Below, in pieces: positions 8,275-13,979 of a stretch of 37,861 bases of DNA. A program made the position numbers and the translations under genes. Position 1 is the stretch's first letter. Every line of letters begins with the position of its first letter. The stretch spans positions 1-37,861 of the forward strand of contig CAZKFA010000016.1 of assembly GCA_964551925.1 (NCBI GenBank), given 5' to 3'. Origin of the DNA: CAZKFA01 sp964551925 (GTDB lineage: Bacteria > Cyanobacteriota > Vampirovibrionia > LMEP-6097). Under the pieces are notes generated by a model that worked only from the letters and a program-made list of their open reading frames with translations, was not told the DNA's origin and did no database searches.

Positions 8275-9624
8275 TTAGTAACGCATTTTAATTAGCTTTC
8301 TTAGTGCCCTATCTTTACTACGTAATTGTCTCTCATAGATCTGCATCACAGACTTAGCTAATTTATAAGGATTATGGCGCACTAGATTACCACGTTGCAA
8401 TAAATTACTTGGATAAACACTCACTCCAAGCTCTCTGAGCTCAGCGTAATCAATCTCAACAGGGAATTGACCATCAGCTTTATATTTCTGTAATTGATGC
8501 TTGTGCGGCATTACATTATTAACCAAAATAAAATTAACTATCTTAGTAAAATCAACAGCAAATTCTTTAGTGTGTTCTTTAATTGCTTGCAAATGAGCAG
8601 ATGCCGAATAATCACTAGTCTCACCTGGCTGAGTCATCACATTACAAACATAGATCTTGACGGCGTTTGAGCGGGTGATCGCATCAACCAATTCTGGCAC
8701 AATAAGGTTAGGAATAATAGAAGTATAGAGACTACCTGGTCCCAATACTATTACTTCAGCTTCCTTAATTGCATCAATCACTTCCGGTAAAACCACTGGG
8801 GGCTTACCTTTGGCATAAAGCTTCTTGATCTTACCATTAGCAATAGGGATCTTAGACTCACCTTCAACAATAGTGCCATCTTCAAACTCTGCCACCAACT
8901 GCATTGGATCATTACTAACAGGTAAGACTTTACCACGAGCTTTGAGAATGCGACAGGCATGCTTGACAGCTTCCGACATCGTCTTACTGTCACCAAGCTC
9001 AACTAAAGCCGTCAAGAACAAATTACCAAAACTATGATTCTGCAAATCCTTCGGAGCATCATTATCAAAACGATACTGAAACAATTGCGTTATAACTTCA
9101 TCATCATGAGAAAGTGCCGCAATACAGTTGCGGATATCACCTGGAGGCACTATATTCATTGACTCTCGCAAGCGCCCACTACTGCCACCATCATCAGCAA
9201 CAGTAACAACAGCGGTAATATTACCAGTATAAAGCTTCAAGCCTTTAAGCATATTAGCTAAACCAGTACCACCACCAATAGCAAGAATTTTCGGACCTTT
9301 ATTAGACATATGAGCCCTATCAAGCATATCTAGCAGCGAGCTTTGATCAGGAGCTACCACAGAAAGCACTTGCTTATTAGCTCTAAAGAAACTATAGAAC
9401 AAAAGCACTACACCAAAAACCATCACCACAATACCACTAACAGTAGGCGGAACCTTGTCAGCAACAAACGAGAGCATATTCCAAGTGAATTGCGCGATGC
9501 GAGTTATTGGATGAGCTTTGAGTATAAGTGCTAAACCAAAAACAATTGCAAACAGTGCCAGAAACAAAAACGTAAACCAACGCTTCAAGCCCGGGAAAGA
9601 ATATTTACGTAGAATTCTTCTCAT
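8275..9624 (-). CDS. yvcK: YvcK/CofD-like protein with two N-terminal membrane helices
   Basis: This 449-residue protein has two hydrophobic helices (about 14-36 and 60-80) before a complete YvcK domain: 'AIGGGTGLANMLKGLK' (115-130), 'TVADDGGSSGRLR' (141-153), 'PPGDIRNC', 'SFGNLFLTAL' and 'LGPGSLYTSIIPNL'. YvcK (GlmR) in Bacillus and Mycobacterium binds UDP-GlcNAc and tunes carbon flow into cell-wall precursors. The membrane-anchored form starting 'PGLKRW' is, as far as I recall, characteristic of cyanobacteria. The start codon overlaps the stop of the upstream RapZ-domain gene (ATGA). In Firmicutes a full-length RapZ/YvcJ likewise precedes YvcK, so the pairing is conserved even though RapZ is reduced here. 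Confidence 0.95.
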   Translation of the reverse strand: MRRILRKYSFPGLKRWFTFLFLALFAIVFGLALILKAHPITRIAQFTWNMLSFVADKVPPTVSGIVVMVFGVVLLFYSFFRANKQVLSVVAPDQSSLLDMLDRAHMSNKGPKILAIGGGTGLANMLKGLKLYTGNITAVVTVADDGGSSGRLRESMNIVPPGDIRNCIAALSHDDEVITQLFQYRFDNDAPKDLQNHSFGNLFLTALVELGDSKTMSEAVKHACRILKARGKVLPVSNDPMQLVAEFEDGTIVEGESKIPIANGKIKKLYAKGKPPVVLPEVIDAIKEAEVIVLGPGSLYTSIIPNLIVPELVDAITRSNAVKIYVCNVMTQPGETSDYSASAHLQAIKEHTKEFAVDFTKIVNFILVNNVMPHKHQLQKYKADGQFPVEIDYAELRELGVSVYPSNLLQRGNLVRHNPYKLAKSVMQIYERQLRSKDRALRKLIKMRY

Positions 9625-10049
9625 GATGCAGTCATGGAGCTATATCTAGGTAGGTCAATGTGCTCAACCTCAAACTTTAGCCTTGAGTCCTTAATTTTTG
9701 CTTGCATCAAATCTGCAACGGTCTGTGCAAAATATACAGAACGATGCCGTCCACCAGTACATTTGAAGGCAAAAGTCAAATTGCAATCATCGGTACGATG
9801 TTTATTACGCAGGAAATCATTTATAAAGTCTTCAACCAAAACACTCAATTTCTGTAAACGATCTTGAGAACCAGGATCCGCTTCAAAAAATTCTTGTATT
9901 GGTTTCTCTAAACCATGAAAATCTTTCAGTTCTGGTACCCAATAAGGATTAACCAAATCTCTTAAACTAAATAAAAAATCATGAGCTGGTGCTGGCTTGC
10001 CTTCGGCTTCATAAAACTTATGTCCATATGATAGAAATTTGATCTTCAT
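9621..10049 (-). CDS. Stand-alone RapZ C-terminal domain protein
   Basis: At 142 residues this corresponds only to the C-terminal half of RapZ/YvcJ. The domain hallmark 'CTGGRHRSVYFAQTVADLM' lies at about residues 91-109, matching RapZ 'CTGG(K/R)HRSV'. The N-terminal P-loop kinase-like half is absent, and the ORF has its own ATG 13 bp after crcB, so this is a complete short protein and not a broken gene. In E. coli the C-terminal domain is the RNA- and glucosamine-6-phosphate-binding part that controls GlmS through sRNAs. Whether this protein binds RNA is unknown. Translational coupling to yvcK (4-bp ATGA overlap) suggests a joint role in cell-envelope precursor control. Confidence 0.87.
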   Translation of the reverse strand: MKIKFLSYGHKFYEAEGKPAPAHDFLFSLRDLVNPYWVPELKDFHGLEKPIQEFFEADPGSQDRLQKLSVLVEDFINDFLRNKHRTDDCNLTFAFKCTGGRHRSVYFAQTVADLMQAKIKDSRLKFEVEHIDLPRYSSMTAS

Positions 10050-10062
10050 CGCTTATTACATC

Positions 10063-10404
10063 TTAACATAATGCTAGGCGATAACCAGCATAACAAGCCG
10101 CAAAACTCAATAATACGGTCAAGAGAGCATAGGCAAAGAACCAAAGAAAAGCTCCTTTATTTAGCTCAATCAATAATTCCAAATTAAAGCTACTAAATGT
10201 AGTCAAGGCTCCTAAAATACCAGTGTTAATAAAATGCAAATACTGCTGATTAAAATCAAACTTAGCATAACAAAAACCAATCACAAAACTACCAATAACA
10301 TTGACCACAAGAATGGGCATTGGCAAAAACAGGACCGCGGCATAGCGCAATAAAGCTCCAATCACCGCTCCCAAAGATAGATACAAAATATTATAGAAAG
10401 CCAT
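10063..10404 (-). CDS. crcB: Fluoride ion channel CrcB/Fluc
   Basis: This 113-residue, four-helix membrane protein carries 'GAVIGALLRY' (12-21), the helix-2 Asn in 'VVNVIGSFVIG' (Asn35) and 'TGILGALTTFSSF' (61-73), the Fluc pore signature (GxxGxxTTFSxF). Fluc proteins work as dual-topology dimers that let fluoride leave the cell. Only one copy is seen, so a homodimer is expected. It is the first gene of the minus-strand run to xth. GGAG lies about 12 nt before the ATG. No fluoride riboswitch could be recognised upstream; the space is filled by the inverted-repeat element. Confidence 0.95.
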   Translation of the reverse strand: MAFYNILYLSLGAVIGALLRYAAVLFLPMPILVVNVIGSFVIGFCYAKFDFNQQYLHFINTGILGALTTFSSFNLELLIELNKGAFLWFFAYALLTVLLSFAACYAGYRLALC

Positions 10405-10424
10405 TTATCACATCACTCCATTAA

Positions 10425-10595
10425 TAGACTTATCCAGAAAGTTCGAGAACAAGGCTTGCGAGCTCCGAAGAAGCTGAGTTGACTACCCGTCAATGTTCAG
10501 GGGTCAACTTTACTGGATGCTTCAATATTAAATGAAGCCCCCGTAATTCTGAGGAGCTCGCGTAACGCAGTTGTCGGACTTTCTGGATAAGTCTA
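10425..10595. mobile_element. MITE-like element: 171 bp with perfect 18-bp terminal inverted repeats ending in TA
   Basis: TAGACTTATCCAGAAAGT at 10425-10442 is the exact reverse complement of 10578-10595. The pairing continues inwards with mismatches to about 40 bp per arm, ending in GCGAGCTCC (10458-10466) against GGAGCTCGC (10553-10561). Two smaller hairpins sit inside: GTTGAC/GTCAAC (about 10479-10508) and GCTTCA/TGAAGC (about 10519-10538). The element has no ORF and is more GC-rich than its surroundings. The outermost TA on both sides fits a TA target duplication as in IS630/Tc1-mariner elements. It lies between the divergent crcB and yraN. An alternative is a structured RNA or a DNA-binding site. 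Copy number elsewhere in the genome would decide. Confidence 0.6.
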
Positions 10596-10598
10596 AAG

Positions 10599-10604
10599 TA
10601 TAAT
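10599..10604 (+). promoter_or_regulatory. Consensus -10 (TATAAT) for yraN
   Basis: A perfect TATAAT ends 7 nt before the GTG at 10612, so the mRNA should be leaderless. The matching -35 window (10576-10581, GGACTT, 17-bp spacer) falls inside the right arm of the inverted-repeat element and is a poor match. Confidence 0.45.
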
Positions 10605-10611
10605 GTAGCAT

Positions 10612-10980
10612 GTGGGGATCAATACAAGGAAACTAGGTCAAGAACAAGAGACCAGGGCAGTCAAATATCTGCAAACACTGGGCTATCAGATTATTGCAAC
10701 CAATTGGCACTGGTCAAATCGTGGAGAGATTGACATCATCGCTCAAGATCCTAATCGCTACGGTAAAAGTTATTGGATTTTTGTAGAAGTCAAATCCCGC
10801 AGACATTCTATGAACATGAGCTTACATGCAATTAGCCATAAAAAAATCACTCAAATTAAGAAACTGGCACAAATATTTTTATTACAACGCAAGATCAACC
10901 CCAATCAAGTAAACATCAGCTTTGACTTCATTGCCATACACGAAGAAGAAATCCAACATATAAAAGATATTGTAAGATAG
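10612..10980 (+). CDS. yraN: YraN/UPF0102 family predicted endonuclease-fold protein, GTG start
   Basis: This 122-residue protein shows the UPF0102 pattern: 'LGQEQETRAVKYLQTLGYQIIATNW' near the N-terminus (abridged), 'RGEIDIIAQD' (about 37-46) and 'IFVEVKSRR' (about 56-64). The D...E-x-K residues form a PD-(D/E)xK-like nuclease core of the Holliday-junction-resolvase type; the cellular role is unproven in most bacteria. The only start that keeps the family N-terminus is GTG 10612. No Shine-Dalgarno is present and TATAAT lies directly upstream, so a leaderless transcript is likely. An ATG at 10610 is in another frame. The next gene starts 4 bp after the stop. Confidence 0.88.
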   Translation: MGINTRKLGQEQETRAVKYLQTLGYQIIATNWHWSNRGEIDIIAQDPNRYGKSYWIFVEVKSRRHSMNMSLHAISHKKITQIKKLAQIFLLQRKINPNQVNISFDFIAIHEEEIQHIKDIVR

Positions 10981-10984
10981 TAAT

Positions 10985-12181
10985 ATGCTCCGCCTTATAT
11001 GTATTGCCACAGCCCTTGTCCTCTACCTTACACAGACTTGTCAGGCAATATTAAAACTTGACGATAAAATCTTTGATACATCTTTATTTAGCGCACCTGA
11101 AGTACAAAATGAAGCCTTAGAACAAAAAGTAAATCTGGCTTTTAAAGATACTCCCATCTCTACCATATTACTAACCCTATCCAAGACGGCAGACTTCAAT
11201 GTTGTTTTTCCAGACAAATACGACAAAGCAATCACAATCACCCTAAAGAATCAAAAAATCATTGACGCCATCAGCGACATCTGCAAATTAAATAACTTAC
11301 ACTACAACTTCAAATCTAATAGCCTGATTGTCAGTGGTGACAACGTTAACGATGTGCTCTTTGAATCAATTCCTGTATTATATCGTGATGCCAAAGAAAT
11401 TGCTGCTAGTTTAAATGACGTGCTATTCGCACAGCTAACTGCGATCCAGAACCCCAACGCGCCACAAGCCGCTGCTACAGCTGATCCTGGCAAGAACTCA
11501 GTTATTATTACAGCCAATCAAGAACAGATCAAAGCTGCCAAAAATTACATCAAAGAGCTGGATACTGTCCCTAAAGTAAAGTTATTTGCACCAAACTTTC
11601 TGAGCTATAGAGACATAAAAAAACTCGAGAAAGCATTCACTTCAAAAAACAACGACTTGCATATTAAGCGCCTAGAAAAAAATCTTATTTTACTAAAAGG
11701 TGATGGGGACGAGCTTCAATCATTTTATGAATTATTACAAAGCAAAGACCACAAACCAGAGGCAACTAATCTGGTTGTTGAATTCTATGGCTTCAAAGAA
11801 GATGATCCTCTTATAATTAGCGACACTAATCAATTAATCAAAGCTAATCAAACAACTAAAATCGACCGCCAGTCTTTTAATGGACTCGGTCTATTAACTG
11901 TTTTTGAGAAACTTGAAAGTATTGACCTACAATTAAACTTTGCAGAAGAAGCAAATGTGCGTGGCGTCAATCTCAGTGGGCATAAGACTTTGATAGATCC
12001 AGAACAATATACACTTAGTGTTTTTGATACAAACTTTAGTAATGTCAATGATCAAGAAGTCATTGTACAGCTCTTAGACGAAAAAGAATTAGCCAAATAC
12101 AAAGATCTTAAAAAGATGACTAACAAGCCAGCTTATATGCTAATGACCCTCAAAGCAGGCTTGGCGCCAAATCGTCCATAA
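10985..12181 (+). CDS. Exported protein with secretin/STN (N0)-like domain, no secretin barrel
   Basis: This 398-residue protein begins with a signal peptide (1-21, 'LICIATALVLYLTQTCQA'). Residues about 47-112 ('VNLAFKDTPISTILLTLSK', 'ITITLKNQKIIDAISDICK', 'YNFKSNSLIVSG') match the STN/N0 fold of secretins and TonB-dependent receptors. Next come a PilQ-like N1-type region ('IPVLYRDAKEIAASLNDVLF') and 'NSVIITANQEQIKAAKNYIKELDT' (abridged), which is the secretin N-domain phrase. The C-terminal secretin channel is missing; the last 150 residues are not recognised. It may be a periplasmic accessory of a type II/IV pilus or type III machine. It probably shares the yraN transcript and ends 6 bp from the convergent anti-sigma-like gene. 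Confidence 0.72.
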   Translation: MLRLICIATALVLYLTQTCQAILKLDDKIFDTSLFSAPEVQNEALEQKVNLAFKDTPISTILLTLSKTADFNVVFPDKYDKAITITLKNQKIIDAISDICKLNNLHYNFKSNSLIVSGDNVNDVLFESIPVLYRDAKEIAASLNDVLFAQLTAIQNPNAPQAAATADPGKNSVIITANQEQIKAAKNYIKELDTVPKVKLFAPNFLSYRDIKKLEKAFTSKNNDLHIKRLEKNLILLKGDGDELQSFYELLQSKDHKPEATNLVVEFYGFKEDDPLIISDTNQLIKANQTTKIDRQSFNGLGLLTVFEKLESIDLQLNFAEEANVRGVNLSGHKTLIDPEQYTLSVFDTNFSNVNDQEVIVQLLDEKELAKYKDLKKMTNKPAYMLMTLKAGLAPNRP

Positions 12182-12187
12182 CTATAT

Positions 12188-12883
12188 CTAATTTATAGAC
12201 TTCTTACCAATCTCGTGAATTAACTTCAAACTTTGTTCCTCATTTAAGATGAAACGTTTCTCTAAGAAACTATTCAATCTTTCTCGTTTCAAATTAGCTT
12301 CATGATCTAATATATCTCTTTGATACTTATCAATCAAGCTCAAATCCGGATGCTCTGCCTGCATCTCTTCAGCCAGCAAATTCTTCTTAGTTGCAATCAG
12401 CATCTGCTCTTTAGATTCAACGGCATGCCAAGCCTTATCAAGCTTATTAAGCTCATCTTTTTGTAGGTCCGTTAATCCTAGTATATTCCAATCGACAACA
12501 TCGCTATCAACACTAACGTAATTATATTTATTAGTATTCTGTAAGCGCGCAATACTAGTGAGACCAATCAGCAGAATAATTACAGCCGCCACTAAAATTT
12601 GTTTTGAATATTTAGCTCTTTGATAATTTTGTTTTTTGATTATTTGCGTTTGCTCAAGCTGAGTGATAAATTCTTCCAATCTTTGTTCGCGACGCAGATA
12701 ACTATCCTGCATTTGATTATTAGCATTTTGAATTTTGTTTAATGGATTAGCAGCTTCAAGTTTATCTTCGATCGCCTGATAAAACTCTTCGAACTCCTGC
12801 AACTGCTCATCGGGCTGATAAAATTCTTTCAGCAAATCGACCACTTCATCAGCGTCTCTTGAATTATTCTCTTCATTGGTCAC
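12188..12883 (-). CDS. Putative membrane anti-sigma factor with CpxP/Spy-like LTxxQ periplasmic domain
   Basis: This 231-residue protein starts at GTG 12883 behind a strong GGAGG. A Glu/Gln-rich cytoplasmic part (1-94, acidic then coiled-coil-like) leads to one membrane helix (95-113). The periplasmic, highly charged helical part (114-231) has 'LTDLQ' (137-141) and 'LNEEQ' (213-217). Paired LTxxQ motifs about 75 residues apart typify the CpxP/Spy/ZraP/CnrX group of periplasmic stress and metal sensors. The gene lies 81 bp after an ECF sigma gene on the same strand. I infer an anti-sigma factor that joins sigma capture and periplasmic sensing in one chain. No zinc-binding HxxxCxxC anti-sigma motif is present. 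The function is inferred from context and motif, not proven. Confidence 0.6.
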   Translation of the reverse strand: MTNEENNSRDADEVVDLLKEFYQPDEQLQEFEEFYQAIEDKLEAANPLNKIQNANNQMQDSYLRREQRLEEFITQLEQTQIIKKQNYQRAKYSKQILVAAVIILLIGLTSIARLQNTNKYNYVSVDSDVVDWNILGLTDLQKDELNKLDKAWHAVESKEQMLIATKKNLLAEEMQAEHPDLSLIDKYQRDILDHEANLKRERLNSFLEKRFILNEEQSLKLIHEIGKKSIN

Positions 12884-12913
12884 AGGTTATTACCTCCAAA
12901 GCAGAGCAAAGCA

Positions 12914-12928
12914 GGTTTGTTACAAACC
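12914..12928. other. Small hairpin in the sigma/anti-sigma spacer
   Basis: GGTTTG and CAAACC (12914-12919, 12923-12928) form a 6-bp stem with a TTA loop, midway between the sigma stop and the anti-sigma GTG. It could temper the ratio of the two products. It is short and may be chance. Confidence 0.25.
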
Positions 12929-12964
12929 CTAAATATTCTATACCCAAAATTTCCAAAAAATAAC

Positions 12965-13630
12965 CTAAATTGCTCGTTGACGATATAATGGCGTAACCCC
13001 AAGGATATTTGGGCTGTCTGATAATAATGGTTCCAATAATACTTGTAATCTTTCACGAGCTCGCCAAATCCTTGATTTCACAGTACCTAAAGCACAGCCT
13101 AATATTTCGGCTATTTCCTCATACTGTAACCCCTGCAGTTCTCTTAGGACGATTGCCGTTCTGAACTGTTCCGGCAACTGCGCCATAGCAATCCTGATAG
13201 CCTCTTTAGTCTCATTATTACTAATAATCTCATCTGGTTTCAACTTTGAATCTTTTATCTCTTTAACATATTCATTCTCACCGGCATCATCCTCAAAAGT
13301 TTGATCCATACTTATCGTCTTGATACGACGCGGTCTCTTTCTTAACTCATCATAAAAAAGATTGAGAATGATTTGGTTTAACCAAGATTTGAAGATTTTA
13401 GGATTTCTTAAGTTATGTACGCCTTTATAGACTCTGATGAAAACCTCTTGGGATAAGTCATTGATGTCTCTCCACTCTGGGGCTAATTGATAGAGAAGAG
13501 CAAAAACACTTTTCTGGAACCTTTTGACTAGTTCTTGAAAAGCAAGCTTATCTCCTATTTGACAGAACTCAACAATTTGTACATCACTACAGGTTGAATA
13601 ATTAGTTCTAATCTCTTTTGCATCAGGCAT
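12965..13630 (-). CDS. ECF-type RNA polymerase sigma factor
   Basis: This 221-residue protein has a sigma-2 domain at about 30-100 ('FQELVKRFQKSVFALLYQL', 'DINDLSQEVFIRVYKGV', 'FKSWLNQIILNLFYDELRK') and a sigma-4 helix-turn-helix at about 150-205 ('LPEQFRTAIVLRELQGLQ', 'EEIAEILGCALGTVKSRI'). Between them is an acidic linker. Region 3 is absent, as in ECF (group 4) factors. The first 18 residues and the last 15 ('DSPNILGVTPLYRQRAI') extend beyond the core. It is the first gene of a two-gene unit with the putative membrane anti-sigma, so release by an envelope signal is the likely control. A palindrome covers the bases just before its ATG. The target genes are unknown. Confidence 0.93.
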   Translation of the reverse strand: MPDAKEIRTNYSTCSDVQIVEFCQIGDKLAFQELVKRFQKSVFALLYQLAPEWRDINDLSQEVFIRVYKGVHNLRNPKIFKSWLNQIILNLFYDELRKRPRRIKTISMDQTFEDDAGENEYVKEIKDSKLKPDEIISNNETKEAIRIAMAQLPEQFRTAIVLRELQGLQYEEIAEILGCALGTVKSRIWRARERLQVLLEPLLSDSPNILGVTPLYRQRAI

Positions 13631-13645
13631 TACTAGATTCTAGTA
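13631..13645. promoter_or_regulatory. 15-bp palindrome at the sigma-factor start site
   Basis: TACTAGATTCTAGTA is a perfect odd palindrome ending directly at the ATG (13630). On the minus strand it contains TAGAAT, a possible -10 ending 6 nt before the ATG, so a protein bound here would block transcription start. Confidence 0.35.
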
Positions 13646-13880
13646 TCATCGGCCCGGGCCGTCAATATTTTTTTTAGTTTTTTTGGAACTTTTTAGATGA
13701 ATCTTTTCTTATATTGGCTTATGACGGCCGTAGTTCTTAATGCCTGTCAATAGAGATATTCTGATAACTACTCAGCCTAATCTTAAACTCTTTTAAGGTT
13801 GGCTAATTAGTTCTAATGCTTAGAGCTGATTTTTTTCCAATATCAAGACTTTGGACGTTAATCTCAGTTATTTCTGGGCT

Positions 13881-13932
13881 TATAAAATTTGTTAGTCGGA
13901 CTTTAGAAATTGACCTTCTTCGCCGAACTAAC
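13881..13932 (+). promoter_or_regulatory. Possible -10 and 5'-terminal stem-loop for the repeat-protein mRNA
   Basis: TATAAA at 13881-13886 predicts transcription from about 13893. A stem GTTAGTCGG (13891-13899) with CCGAACTAAC (13923-13932, one bulge) would then sit at the extreme 5' end of the mRNA, an arrangement known to stabilise transcripts such as ompA. The -35 is weak. Confidence 0.35.
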
Positions 13933-13979
13933 AATTAGGTAGATTAATTTAACCAGATCAGAACAAAGGGAATAAAACA

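Larger units (their letters stand above)
13631..13979. other. 349-bp intergenic region between the divergent sigma and repeat-protein genes
   Basis: No ORF worth calling lies here. It holds the palindrome at the sigma start, a GC-only 12-bp palindrome CGGCCCGGGCCG (13650-13661) followed by a T-rich run on the plus strand, and a GGAACTT (13685-13691) of the kind ECF sigmas use as a -35. There is also a TATAAA (13881-13886) and an imperfect stem at 13891-13932. The GACGGCC at 13723-13729 could pair with GGCCGTC at 13657-13663. The region is long compared with other spacers here, which fits complex regulation. Confidence 0.5.

Noticed and set aside
9621..10049. A truncated rapZ pseudogene
   Set aside because: It has its own ATG, an intact domain, tight spacing to crcB and translational coupling to yvcK, and there is no remnant of the ATPase half upstream.
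10405..10611. A fluoride riboswitch upstream of crcB
   Set aside because: The conserved fluoride-riboswitch core was not found on either strand; the gap is filled by the inverted-repeat element.
13650..13680. A terminator at the GC palindrome CGGCCCGGGCCG followed by T-rich sequence
   Set aside because: The 12-bp palindrome leaves no loop unless its centre stays unpaired, and no plus-strand gene ends nearby to need it.
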